DNA of 36,676 bases from assembly GCA_913057645.1 (NCBI GenBank), contig CAJXOU010000031.1, positions 1 through 36,676 on the forward strand, written 5' to 3'. Position numbers and translations under genes: made by a program. Source of the stretch: an uncultured Rhodobiaceae bacterium. GTDB lineage: Bacteria; Pseudomonadota; Alphaproteobacteria; Parvibaculales; Parvibaculaceae. Position 1 is the first letter of the stretch. Each line of letters opens with the position of its first letter. The notes beneath the pieces were generated by a model. It worked only from the letters and a program-made list of their open reading frames with translations. It was not told where the DNA came from and ran no database searches. Of the stretch, positions 1 to 8,805 are shown piece by piece.

Positions 1-494
1 TGTGTCGCTCTAGTGCTCACCGTCAGTAGCTTTGTGAACGATTTTGGATCTGTGTCTTATTTTTTCGTATTGTAGTTTGCAAAACGGTGAGAGCGGGGGT
101 TGGCGGCAAGGCCAAACCGCGCCGCCGCATCGGCAGGCGGGAGTTTCGGTGCGGCAATACAGGCCGACACAATCGCGAGCGCCGTATCCTTCGTCTTGCC
201 GATTCGCCCGACGAGTTCGCCTCCGACCTTTTCGAGACCGGCCGAGGAAACAGCCGCCGATTTACCCAGCCCTGCCAGAAGCACCCGACTTGCGCCAATA
301 CCCTGCGGTCCCACGAGTTCGACATATGTCCCCGACTTGCCGGTGAAGCCGGCTGCCTTCACCGCCCGCTTGAGAGCTCCACCGAGCTTCCCGTCAATAT
401 CTGCTGCTACCCCCTGCAATGCGGCGCCTTCGGTGACAAGCACAGCCAGCGCCCCTGGCTTCGCAAGCGAGATGTCGGCGAAAGTAATATTCAT
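1..494 (-). pseudogene. pepA: Leucyl aminopeptidase (M17) N-terminal part, interrupted by an in-frame stop
   Basis: The start is ATG at 494 (MNITFADISLAKPG), preceded by a GGAAAGAGG ribosome site. The 145-residue frame resembles the non-catalytic N-terminal macro-like domain of M17 leucyl aminopeptidases, ending in the motif SHRFANYNTKK. A TAA at 57-59 then stops it. Past that stop the same frame continues to the window edge as DTDPKSFTKLLTVSTRAT, which still looks like the PepA linker leading into the catalytic domain. This suggests a single nonsense change with no frameshift. If real, only the N-terminal domain is made and the two-metal peptidase domain (outside the window) is not translated from this start. 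A pepA divergent from lptF is a common arrangement in proteobacteria, which supports the assignment. A sequencing error at 57-59 is the alternative. The 252 bases up to lptF hold no gene that I can support. Confidence 0.75.
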
Positions 495-746
495 TTGGGG
501 GCCTCTTTCCTGATTCTCTCCGGTGCCGACACCGAAGAACGAACGTTGCGACATATCTTGCAGCGACGACGCTGCCTTCCCGCCTTTTCCCGGGCTTCAA
601 AATGGGATAACCATTTCTCTCAACGAAGCTCGGCAATCCGGCGCGTATCCTAACCGAATCGCCGCCAAGGGAAAGTCGTCCGTCGTCGAGGTGGCATTCA
701 GGCAGAGTGGCCTGACAACCCGGACGCCGGTCAGGAACTCGATTTC

Positions 747-1925
747 ATGCCCACCAGCCTGTCGAGATATCTTTTCCTGCAGACGCTTGGGCCGTTTCTC
801 GTGGCAAGCTTCGTGCTCACGGGGATTATCTGGCTCACTCAGGCCTTGCGCATGCTCGATGTGCTCATCACGCAAGGGCAAACGCTGCTCACGTTCTTCG
901 AGCTGACGGCTCTGGCCCTGCCCAGCACTCTCATCATCGTGCTTCCGATTTCGCTCTTTTGCGCGATCCTCTACACGCTTCACAAGCTGATTGGCGACAG
1001 CGAGATCGTGGTCATGTTCTCGGCCGGTGTTAGCCGATGGGTTGTCGCGACCCCTCTTCTCACTGTGGCCGTCGCGACCTCAATAGTCGTTCTGATGTTT
1101 TCCATACACATAGCTCCGTCCGGAATGCGCGCGCTCAAGAACCGCCTCTATGAAATCAGGAGCGATGTCGCGACGTCGGTGATCCGCGAGGGAACCTTCA
1201 GCAACCCTGCTTCGGGTCTTACCGTCTATGTCCGCGAACGGGATGCCGATGGCACGACCTACGGGATCCTGGTTCACGATGGACGCAATCCAGACGAGCC
1301 AATCACCTACATGGCGGAAACAGGAAGTCTGGTTGAAGGCCCAAACGGGCCCCTACTCGTCATGTTCAATGGAAATATCCAGCGTGTCTCGCGTGAGAAC
1401 GGCGAGAATGCAGCGGGTGCCGCCACCCTCCTCTATTTCGACAAGTATACCTATGACCTTTCACAGTACGTCGACGATCAGCCGACTTTTTCCTACGAAG
1501 GCCGGGAACGTTACTTCCATGAGCTCGTGAACCCGGCGCCGGACGACTTCTATGCGCGGCAGAACCGATCGAAACTGTTGGCTGACGCGCATGAACGCGT
1601 CGTTGAGGGTTTATATCCCGCGATGCTGGCACTTATCGCACTTGCCGCGCTTCTCCCGGCGCCCTTCAACCGGCGTGGCTATGCATCACGCATGGCCATT
1701 GCTGCAGCGGCGGCTCTCCTGATCAGAATACTTGGATTTGCACTGGCCAATGCCACAAGCCGGGACCTCTATCTGGCGCCGCTGATGTACCTTCTGCCGC
1801 TATCAGTATGTGGCATCTGTGTCGCCATCATAAGCGGCGTCCGCTTCGACTTCCTGTGGCAAAGAGCACGCTGGGCCCTTACCAATCGAACCGGCTCCGC
1901 CAAGGACGAAGGGCCAGCGCCGTGA
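747..1925 (+). CDS. lptF: LPS export ABC transporter permease LptF
   Basis: This 392-residue inner-membrane protein is one of the two permeases of the LptB2FG complex, which extracts lipopolysaccharide from the inner membrane and pushes it into the periplasmic Lpt bridge. It begins MPTSLSRYLFLQTLGPFLV, has hydrophobic segments near residues 13-35, 50-75 and 95-120, a soluble periplasmic portion (about 125-280), and further membrane segments in the last 110 residues, as in the YjgP/YjgQ family. Length is normal. It is the first gene of lptF-lptG-lptD-surA-pdxA-rsmA; its TGA stop overlaps the GTG start of lptG, indicating translational coupling. The start is the first ATG of the frame, though no strong ribosome site precedes it. 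I see no clear promoter between it and the divergent pepA. Confidence 0.93.
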   Translation: MPTSLSRYLFLQTLGPFLVASFVLTGIIWLTQALRMLDVLITQGQTLLTFFELTALALPSTLIIVLPISLFCAILYTLHKLIGDSEIVVMFSAGVSRWVVATPLLTVAVATSIVVLMFSIHIAPSGMRALKNRLYEIRSDVATSVIREGTFSNPASGLTVYVRERDADGTTYGILVHDGRNPDEPITYMAETGSLVEGPNGPLLVMFNGNIQRVSRENGENAAGAATLLYFDKYTYDLSQYVDDQPTFSYEGRERYFHELVNPAPDDFYARQNRSKLLADAHERVVEGLYPAMLALIALAALLPAPFNRRGYASRMAIAAAAALLIRILGFALANATSRDLYLAPLMYLLPLSVCGICVAIISGVRFDFLWQRARWALTNRTGSAKDEGPAP

Positions 1926-3016
1926 ACCTTTCCTGGACACTCTCGCGCTATCTCGGCCGTCAATTTTTTTTCGTCGTGATGGTGACGTTCGGCGTATTTC
2001 TAGCGCTCATATTCATGATCGAACTTGTCGAGCTACTGCGTCGCAGCAGCGACAAGCCGGACGTATCCTTTGGATTGCTGATTTCCATGGCACTCATGGA
2101 AGTCCCGCGGCTTGGCGGCAAAACGTTGCCCTTCGCGGTACTGTTCGGGGGAATGGCTGCTTTTCTGCGCCTAAGCCGAAACAATGAACTGGTCATAGCG
2201 CGCGCAGCCGGGGTCTCGGTCTGGCAGTTCATCACCCCTGCCCTGGTCGTATCCTTCATCGTCGGAGCTTTCGTCGTCACGGTATACAATCCCGTGTCGT
2301 CCACGCTGACAACACGCTTCGGCCAGCTTGAGTCGAAGTATCTGGAGCAGCGGACGAGTTTCGTAGCGGTCTCCTCCAACGGTCTTTGGCTTAGACAGGC
2401 GGACTCGACGGGGCAATCGGTCGTTCACGCTCTCAGGATGGACGGCCAGGGGCTGACGCTCGAAGAAGTGACAATCTATCTCTACGGCGAGGGCAACCGC
2501 TTTCTGGGTCGCATCGACGCAGAGTCGGCCGCTCTCCGGCCCGGCCATTGGGAACTCCACGATGTCTGGGTGCTCATGGTCGACGACCAGCCGCGCAAAT
2601 ACGAAACCTTCGAGCAAGAAACCTCGCTTACCGAGAAGCAGATTGAGGAGAGCTTTGCCCGGGAGGAGACGATCTCCTTCTGGGAGTTGCCGCATTTCAT
2701 CAGCACCGCTGAAGCCGCAGGATTTTCGGCGCGTCGGTACCAGATCTATTTTCACCAGTTACTGGCCACACCGGCCATGCTCTGCACCATGGTGCTGGTG
2801 GCCGCGGTATTTTCCATGCGAGTATCGCGAATGGGGGGAATGCTGCAGATGGTTCTGGGCGGCATAATGGCCGGTTTTCTGGTCTATTTTCTGGGCAACC
2901 TGTCGATTGCGCTCGGTCTGTCCGGCATCTTGCCAGCCGCGCTCGCGGCCTGGGCTCCCTCTATCGTGGTTATGCTATTGGGGCTTGCGGTTCTCTTTCA
3001 CCTCGAAGACGGTTAG
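1922..3016 (+). CDS. lptG: LPS export ABC transporter permease LptG
   Basis: This 364-residue YjgP/YjgQ-family membrane protein partners LptF in the LptB2FG transporter. I chose the GTG at 1922, in a GTGA overlap with the lptF stop, because it gives the family-like N-terminus VNLSWTLSRYLGRQF; the longer frame back to 1808 lies inside lptF and adds a non-homologous, arginine-rich stretch. Hydrophobic segments lie near residues 14-36, 55-80 and 95-120, a periplasmic domain spans about 125-270, and three further membrane segments fill the C-terminus. The next gene, lptD, starts 84 bases after the stop, so all three LPS-export genes are probably transcribed together. Confidence 0.93.
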   Translation: MNLSWTLSRYLGRQFFFVVMVTFGVFLALIFMIELVELLRRSSDKPDVSFGLLISMALMEVPRLGGKTLPFAVLFGGMAAFLRLSRNNELVIARAAGVSVWQFITPALVVSFIVGAFVVTVYNPVSSTLTTRFGQLESKYLEQRTSFVAVSSNGLWLRQADSTGQSVVHALRMDGQGLTLEEVTIYLYGEGNRFLGRIDAESAALRPGHWELHDVWVLMVDDQPRKYETFEQETSLTEKQIEESFAREETISFWELPHFISTAEAAGFSARRYQIYFHQLLATPAMLCTMVLVAAVFSMRVSRMGGMLQMVLGGIMAGFLVYFLGNLSIALGLSGILPAALAAWAPSIVVMLLGLAVLFHLEDG

Positions 3017-3100
3017 AAATCAGGGTGACGCTCGCAATTGCTGAGCGATTCTAACAGACAGGCCGGGGGCGGGGCGTTCAAGGTGACGGAGGGGGTATCG

Positions 3101-5305
3101 ATGAGTTCAGCCGGCCAGCGCGGCGCAGTTCTACTCGCGATGACGCTGGCTGCGGCTATGGCATTTGCGTCACCATCGAATGCCCAGCAAGGGCCTCAGG
3201 AGGAAGTCGGATTTGCCGACTCCCGTGAGGTGCTCATGCAAGCCGACGAACTAACTTATGACCGCGAAACGCGCGTCGTGACGGCGACCGGTCATGTCGA
3301 ACTCGCTTATGGCGAAAGAGTTCTGCTCGCAGATCGCGTGACCTACGACGAAACGACGGGTGTCGTGACGGCGGACGGCAACGTTTCCCTTCTTGACCCT
3401 CAAGGCGATGTTGCATTCGCAGACCACATTGTTCTGCGCAACGAAATGCGCGACGGCGTGATCCAGACATTGCAGGTCTTGCTCAGTGACGACTCGCGGC
3501 TTGCCGGCAGCAGCGTCGTAAGAAGCGGCGGGAACATGACTACGCTTCATAGGGGTGTCTATAGCCCTTGCGATGTCTGCGAGAAAAAAGGTCAAACGAC
3601 TCCGCTCTGGCAGATCAAGGCCTTCCGAGTCATTCACAACAAGGAAGAGAAACGGATCATCTACGAAGACGCTTTCATGGAGTTCTATGGCGTTCCGGTA
3701 CTCTATATTCCGTATTTCTCACAACCCGATCCCTCGGTGAAGCGTCAGTCCGGCTTTCTGACGCCTACGCTGATGAGTTCAACGGAACTCGGTCAGCAAG
3801 CCGAAATTCCCTATTACTGGGCTATCAGCCCCGATAAAGACGTAACTCTCATTCCGAGATTCACCACGAAAGAAGGCACGGTTTACCAGGGCGAATACCG
3901 GCAACGGTTCGAAGACGGACGCATACAGATGTTCGGCACCGCAACCTGGCCCAGAACCCAGCAGGCAGGAACACCGGCCGATGACGATTTTCGGGGCAGC
4001 CTCTTCGGTAACGGCAATTTCGACATCGACGAGAACTGGAGCTGGGGTTTTCGTTCCGAGTTGACTTCCGACGACACCTATTTGCGCAAGTACGATCTGT
4101 CAGACGCCACGGACCTGGTCAGCAACCTCAACGCGACCTACGCAAACGGACGCAACAGCTTCACTGCGGATGCGTATTATTTCAGAGGTCTGCTTTCAAC
4201 GGACAGCACGGCGACCACGCCGTGGGTGGCACCCATCCTTCAATATGATTACTCCTATCCGGATCAGATTCTTGGCGGTCGCATCGGGTTTTCTGCCAAT
4301 GCGATGGTTCTCGAAAGGCAGCAAGGCGCGAAATCCCGGCGAATTTCGAGCTCGGTCCGCTGGGACCACCGGGAAACAACCAGGTCCGGTTTCGTCTACC
4401 GCCTCTTTGCCAGCCTTCGCGGTGACCTTTACTCGGTCGAAGATGTGCCCAACACGGCAGTTCCGGGAGCAACTTTCGACGAAACGACGATTGCCCGCGC
4501 CTTGCCGACCATTGGCGCCGAATGGTCGTATCCATTGATGCGCGTGGATGGAGACGTGAGACACGTACTCGAGCCGATTGCCCAGATCATCTACTCCCCC
4601 AACGTCGGCAACACGGTTGAAATACCGGACGAAGATTCGCAGAGCTTCGAGTTCGACGACACGAATTTGTTCTCCGAGGATAGATTTGCCGGCCTCGATC
4701 GCTGGGAAACTGGCGCGCGCGCCAATGTTGGTTTGCGCTACTCGATCTATACGGCGGGCGGTGGTCAGGCGAATGCTCTGTTCGGACAGAGTTTCCGGGT
4801 AGAGGACAACAACAGCCTGGCGGCAGGGACAGGCTTGAGGGACGAATCTTCGGACTATGTCGGACGCGTCATGGTTTCGCCCAACAAAGACCTGCTCGCC
4901 GTTTACCGCTTCAGACTTGACGATCAGAAGCTGAAAATCCGGCGTAACGAGGTAAGCCTGCTCGGCCGCCGCGGGCCTGTGACCGGCGAACTTGGATACG
5001 CCTATTTTGCCGCGGACCAGTCCGTCTCATTCACCCCTCGCGAAGAAATCTATGCTGGGTCGGTATTGAGACTCGACGAGTATTGGCGCGTGTTCGGGCA
5101 AACGAGGCGAGATCTCGCCAACAGTCGAACCGTCGCCAACAGGGTGGGAATTGGTTACGAAGACGAATGTATCGATTTCTCCATCGGATTCTCACAGTCG
5201 TTCTATCGCGATCGGGACATCGAGCCCGACAAATCGGTCGTCCTGCGTATCACCTTCAAGACGCTGGGTACCGCCCGGGTCGCGGGATCGACCGATTCCG
5301 AATAA
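3101..5305 (+). CDS. lptD: LPS-assembly protein LptD (outer-membrane translocon)
   Basis: This 734-residue outer-membrane beta-barrel inserts lipopolysaccharide into the outer leaflet together with the lipoprotein LptE. The ATG at 3101 follows a GGAGG ribosome site and gives a clear signal peptide, with a hydrophobic core at residues 9-23 and probable cleavage after SNA-28. A TTG at 3038 in the same frame is rejected because it would bury the signal peptide. Residues about 45-145 form the OstA/LptA-like beta-jellyroll, with repeats of the type ADELTYD and ADGNVSLLD; the remainder is the barrel, with alternating aromatic strands. Cysteines are C157 and C160 (in SPCDVC) and C690 near the C-terminus, so a disulfide between the periplasmic domain and barrel is possible, as known for the family. 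Length is typical for alphaproteobacteria. Confidence 0.95.
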   Translation: MSSAGQRGAVLLAMTLAAAMAFASPSNAQQGPQEEVGFADSREVLMQADELTYDRETRVVTATGHVELAYGERVLLADRVTYDETTGVVTADGNVSLLDPQGDVAFADHIVLRNEMRDGVIQTLQVLLSDDSRLAGSSVVRSGGNMTTLHRGVYSPCDVCEKKGQTTPLWQIKAFRVIHNKEEKRIIYEDAFMEFYGVPVLYIPYFSQPDPSVKRQSGFLTPTLMSSTELGQQAEIPYYWAISPDKDVTLIPRFTTKEGTVYQGEYRQRFEDGRIQMFGTATWPRTQQAGTPADDDFRGSLFGNGNFDIDENWSWGFRSELTSDDTYLRKYDLSDATDLVSNLNATYANGRNSFTADAYYFRGLLSTDSTATTPWVAPILQYDYSYPDQILGGRIGFSANAMVLERQQGAKSRRISSSVRWDHRETTRSGFVYRLFASLRGDLYSVEDVPNTAVPGATFDETTIARALPTIGAEWSYPLMRVDGDVRHVLEPIAQIIYSPNVGNTVEIPDEDSQSFEFDDTNLFSEDRFAGLDRWETGARANVGLRYSIYTAGGGQANALFGQSFRVEDNNSLAAGTGLRDESSDYVGRVMVSPNKDLLAVYRFRLDDQKLKIRRNEVSLLGRRGPVTGELGYAYFAADQSVSFTPREEIYAGSVLRLDEYWRVFGQTRRDLANSRTVANRVGIGYEDECIDFSIGFSQSFYRDRDIEPDKSVVLRITFKTLGTARVAGSTDSE

Positions 5306-5329
5306 ACTGCGAGCACCGCGCCCAAGCCA

Positions 5330-5350
5330 CTGAAAATAGCCCGTTTTCAG
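5330..5350. repeat. Inverted repeat between lptD and surA
   Basis: CTGAAAA (5330-5336) and TTTTCAG (5344-5350) are perfect seven-base complements around a seven-base loop. It lies 25 bases after the lptD stop and just upstream of the candidate surA promoter. There is no following T-run on the plus strand, so it is a weak terminator candidate at best; an operator or RNA-processing stem is equally possible. Confidence 0.35.
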
Positions 5351-5362
5351 GATTCTGATCGG

Positions 5363-5390
5363 TTGATTGGGGCCTTGATTCAAGTATTCT
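5363..5390 (+). promoter_or_regulatory. Candidate sigma-70 promoter for surA
   Basis: TTGATT (5363-5368) and TATTCT (5385-5390) are spaced by 16 bases and lie about 55 bases upstream of the surA ATG. The boxes match the -35 and -10 consensus at four or more positions each. This would let surA-pdxA-rsmA be transcribed independently of the lpt genes. It is a pattern match only. Confidence 0.4.
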
Positions 5391-5444
5391 GTCGGCCCGT
5401 GAGATCAAGCTGACAGCGGGCCGAAGGCTCAGAAGAAAGACGCA

Positions 5445-6797
5445 ATGACCCCAAAAGACAAGTACGCGCGCAACCTCATGCCGCGCCGACTCCGGGCTAT
5501 TAACACCGTCCCGGGTATCATTGTCGCGCTTCTGGTCGGCTTTGCCATGTTGCCTGCCAGGTCAGCCATCGCACAGGAAACTGCATCCAGTACGCTGGGC
5601 TCTGGCTCAGACACCCAGGGCATTGCAGCGATCGTCAACGACCGCGTGATATCCTCATATGATCTCGACCAACGAGTGAAACTGGTCCTCCTGAGCTCCG
5701 GCATCCCGGACAACCGCGAAAACATCTCCCGTATTCGCGGACAGGTTCTCCGTTCTCTGGTCGACGAGTATCTGCAGATGGAAGAGGCGCAACGGCTCAA
5801 CGTCGAGGTGACGGCGGAAGATATCGACAGCGCTTTCGAGCGTATCGCACAGCGCTCCAACATGAACCTCGAACAGATTGACCAGTTTCTTAAGGAAGGT
5901 GGCGTCGCACGAGAAACGCTCGAACGGCAGATCAGGGCGGATATCGCGTGGAACCGGGTTGTCCAGCAACAATTCGGCCCGCTTATTACCGTCGGCGAGA
6001 CCGAGATTGATGAGGTGATGCGCCGTTTGCAGGAGGACTCCGGACAACCCCGATATCTTGTGTCTGAAATTCTCATCACCTTTGACAACCCCACCCACGC
6101 CGAAGAAATTGCCGCAGGCACCGAACGGCTGGTGAGGCAGATTCGTGAGGGAGCGCCTTTTGAGGCCGTCGCCAGACAGTTCAGTCAGTCAGCTTCGGCA
6201 GCGAGTGGCGGTGACATTGGTTGGATCCATGCAAGCCAGTTGCCCGAAGGGGTCGGCGAGGTGGTCAGGCAGATGCAACCCGACATGGTGTCGGACCCTA
6301 TCCGCACGCTGAACGGTTTCTACATCATTCAACTCAGAGCAATGCAGACTGGAACGGGTGCGGATCCGATGCGGGATCAGTACGAGCTGATGCAAGTAAT
6401 TCTGCCGCTGGCACAGAACGCAGATCAGCAAGCCGTTAGCAGGCGCGCCCGCGAAGTCAACGAATTCCGTTCCCAGGTAACTTCCTGCGACGACGCACCG
6501 AAACTGATTGAAAAGTACATCAGCGGCAGCGCCGGCCCCAAGAGACAGGTTATTGCCGGGCAATTGGAGCCCAGGCTTCGGCAAGCGCTTGCGAATACCG
6601 AGGTGGGCGGCACAACCGAGCCCATCCGATCCGAGCGTGGTGTCGAGATGATAGTCGTCTGCGCCCACAAGGCCGCTCAAGGCGAAATGCCGACGCGCGA
6701 GCAAATCGACAATACGCTCTATGAACAGCAGCTTTCGATGATGGGCCGCCGACACTTGCGCGACCTGCGCCGAGATGCAGTGGTCGTCTACAGATAG
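5445..6797 (+). CDS. surA: Periplasmic chaperone/peptidyl-prolyl isomerase SurA
   Basis: This 450-residue exported protein is the SurA-type chaperone that guides outer-membrane proteins, LptD among its known clients, across the periplasm. A signal peptide spans residues 1-43 (hydrophobic core 22-37, AIA cleavage motif). The SurA N-terminal chaperone domain follows (about 58-180, beginning IAAIVNDRVISSYDLD), and then a parvulin isomerase domain (about 203-300, with SEILI and SGGDIGWI motifs). The last 150 residues are a poorly conserved second parvulin-like segment, as usual in alphaproteobacteria. The ATG at 5445 follows a purine-rich AGAAGAAAGA. The next gene, pdxA, begins 41 bases after the stop. 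Confidence 0.93.
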   Translation: MTPKDKYARNLMPRRLRAINTVPGIIVALLVGFAMLPARSAIAQETASSTLGSGSDTQGIAAIVNDRVISSYDLDQRVKLVLLSSGIPDNRENISRIRGQVLRSLVDEYLQMEEAQRLNVEVTAEDIDSAFERIAQRSNMNLEQIDQFLKEGGVARETLERQIRADIAWNRVVQQQFGPLITVGETEIDEVMRRLQEDSGQPRYLVSEILITFDNPTHAEEIAAGTERLVRQIREGAPFEAVARQFSQSASAASGGDIGWIHASQLPEGVGEVVRQMQPDMVSDPIRTLNGFYIIQLRAMQTGTGADPMRDQYELMQVILPLAQNADQQAVSRRAREVNEFRSQVTSCDDAPKLIEKYISGSAGPKRQVIAGQLEPRLRQALANTEVGGTTEPIRSERGVEMIVVCAHKAAQGEMPTREQIDNTLYEQQLSMMGRRHLRDLRRDAVVVYR

Positions 6798-6838
6798 TTT
6801 CGCAACAGCCGCTTGGCAGCTTGGGCAGTACGGCCGAA

Positions 6839-7858
6839 ATGGCAGATCCAGCTTCCGCATTGCCTCTCGCGATCAGCATGGGAGATCCGGCCGGCATCGG
6901 GCCGGAGATTACAGTCAAGTCCTGGGCGGAACGGAAGCGCGAGAACCTTGCCGTCTTCTTTGCGGTGGGGAACGCTGACCTATACAGGGAAACGGCGCGA
7001 CTTCTGAAGCTGGATATAGACATCCAGGAGATATCATCGCCCGGTCAAGCCGGGCAGGTGTTTTCCGACGCGATGCCTGTTCTGCCGATTGATCTGGCCG
7101 AACCTGCCGCATCGGGCATTCCTTCACCGGCCAACGCCACCTCGGTACTCGCTTCGATCGACACTGCCTGCGATTTCGCTCTTGATGGCAGTATCGCCGG
7201 CATGGTTACCAACCCAATACACAAACGCACGCTGTATGAGGGCGGACTTCGCGTCCCGGGGCATACCGAGTATCTCGCCGAACGATGCGGCGGTGCCACG
7301 CCTCTCATGATGCTATCCTGCCCGGGACTTCGTGTTGTTCCCGTCACTGTGCACCTCTCGCTCGGCGAAGCGGTGGAGTCTCTCCGTGCGGATGCAATCG
7401 TCGAGCAAGGCCGGATTTTGGCAGAGGCGCTGAAGCGGGATTTTGGCATTGAACGCCCACGGATCGCAGTCGCCGCACTCAACCCCCATGCGGGCGAGGA
7501 AGGGCATCTGGGTCGCGAGGAAATCGAGGTTATCGCGCCTGCCGTTGAAGCTCTGAGAGACTTGTGCCCGGATGCAAGATTCACAGGGCCAAGCCCGGCA
7601 GACACACTCTTTCACGCGGCGGCACGCTCCCGCTATGACGCCGTGCTCTGCATGTATCACGATCAGGCGTTGATCCCCTTGAAGACGATCGACTTCGAGA
7701 ATGGTGTCAACACCACGCTGGGCCTTCCGATCATTCGTAGTTCACCAGACCATGGCACCGCTTTCGACATAGCTGGCAAAGGGATTGCCCATCCCGGCAG
7801 CCTCATTGCCGCAATACGCACCGCGAGCGAAATATCCTATCACCGGGCGAACGCATGA
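6839..7858 (+). CDS. pdxA: 4-hydroxythreonine-4-phosphate dehydrogenase PdxA
   Basis: This enzyme oxidises 4-phosphohydroxy-L-threonine with NAD+ in the DXP-dependent route to pyridoxal phosphate. The frame reads 339 residues from the ATG at 6839; a TTG at 6821 adds six residues and is the alternative. Family motifs visible are [11 protein letters not shown] (residues 13-23), NPIHK (125-129), the metal-binding His142 in PGHTEYLAE, and [10 protein letters not shown] (271-280) with His274. The downstream rsmA start overlaps the stop in an ATGA. The surA-pdxA-rsmA order is also known from gammaproteobacteria. Confidence 0.95.
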   Translation: MADPASALPLAISMGDPAGIGPEITVKSWAERKRENLAVFFAVGNADLYRETARLLKLDIDIQEISSPGQAGQVFSDAMPVLPIDLAEPAASGIPSPANATSVLASIDTACDFALDGSIAGMVTNPIHKRTLYEGGLRVPGHTEYLAERCGGATPLMMLSCPGLRVVPVTVHLSLGEAVESLRADAIVEQGRILAEALKRDFGIERPRIAVAALNPHAGEEGHLGREEIEVIAPAVEALRDLCPDARFTGPSPADTLFHAAARSRYDAVLCMYHDQALIPLKTIDFENGVNTTLGLPIIRSSPDHGTAFDIAGKGIAHPGSLIAAIRTASEISYHRANA

Positions 7859-8706
7859 CGGCGCATCCATCCGGGCTTCCGCCTTTGCGCGAGGTGATCG
7901 CCAAGCATGGTCTTGCCGCCCAGAAATCACTCGGCCAGAATTTTCTACTCGATCTCAATCTTACCGGCCGAATTGCCCGCGCTGCCGGACAACTCGATGG
8001 GCACGACGTTCTTGAAGTGGGTCCGGGGCCAGGCGGCCTGACGCGTGCCTTGCTGGCGTCGGGTGCCCGCCGTGTAGTTGCGATCGAACGCGACCGCCGG
8101 TGCATTGCGGCGCTTCAGGAGATCGCCCTGGCCTACCCGGACAGACTCGTCATTGTTGAGGGTGACGCCCTCGTAACCGACATGCGAGCGCTGGTAAGCA
8201 CTCCGGCCCGTATTGTGGCAAACCTGCCCTACAATATCGCAACCCCGCTTCTTGTGGGATGGATGCAGACGGAACCTTGGCCTCCCTGGTTTGAAAGCCT
8301 GACCCTCATGTTTCAACGGGAGGTCGCCCAAAGGATTACGGCACGGCCGGGCACGAAGGCTTATGGCCGCCTGTCCGTGCTCACCCAATGGCGAACAAAG
8401 CCGCGTATTCTGTTCGACGTGGACCGCAGAGCATTCACTCCTCCCCCCTCCGTCACTTCATCGGTCGTTGAGCTCATACCCCGTGACAAGCCACTGGCAG
8501 AGGCCAATCCCGCCGCGCTCGAGCGAGTCGTCGCCGCAGCGTTCGGGCAGCGGCGCAAGATGCTGAGGGCGAGTCTGAAGACATTGGGGAGAGGCAATCC
8601 CGCCGCCCTTCTGGAAACAGCCGCCATCGCCCCTACCCGGCGAGCGGAAGAATTGACGGTCGAAGAATTTTGTTCGCTTGCCCGGGCCTTCGCAGATCGT
8701 ATGTGA
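7855..8706 (+). CDS. rsmA: 16S rRNA (adenine(1518)-N6/adenine(1519)-N6)-dimethyltransferase RsmA (KsgA)
   Basis: This 283-residue SAM-dependent enzyme dimethylates two adjacent adenines in the 3'-terminal hairpin of 16S rRNA during late 30S assembly. Motifs in order: SLGQNFLLD (25-33), the SAM-binding [12 protein letters not shown] (52-63), the acidic ribose-binding AIERD (76-80), and the catalytic NLPYNI (123-128). The C-terminal helical domain contains FGQRRKMLR. Its ATG overlaps the pdxA stop (ATGA), implying coupled translation. It is the last gene of the conserved lptF-rsmA run; in many relatives the next gene is a convergent gmk, which here lies about 12 kb away. Confidence 0.96.
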   Translation: MTAHPSGLPPLREVIAKHGLAAQKSLGQNFLLDLNLTGRIARAAGQLDGHDVLEVGPGPGGLTRALLASGARRVVAIERDRRCIAALQEIALAYPDRLVIVEGDALVTDMRALVSTPARIVANLPYNIATPLLVGWMQTEPWPPWFESLTLMFQREVAQRITARPGTKAYGRLSVLTQWRTKPRILFDVDRRAFTPPPSVTSSVVELIPRDKPLAEANPAALERVVAAAFGQRRKMLRASLKTLGRGNPAALLETAAIAPTRRAEELTVEEFCSLARAFADRM

Positions 8707-8805
8707 TCTCCATTTGCGAGGTTGTTAGGGACGGCGCTGCATGCCACATTGGCGTCGAAATCGGCGGTCCCAAGCCGAAAACATCACGTCCCGGAGGCAG
8801 GTTTC

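Noticed and set aside
1808-1921. Upstream extension of lptG to 1808
   Set aside because: Lies inside lptF, gives a non-homologous Arg-rich N-terminus, and the GTG at 1922 makes the expected coupled junction.
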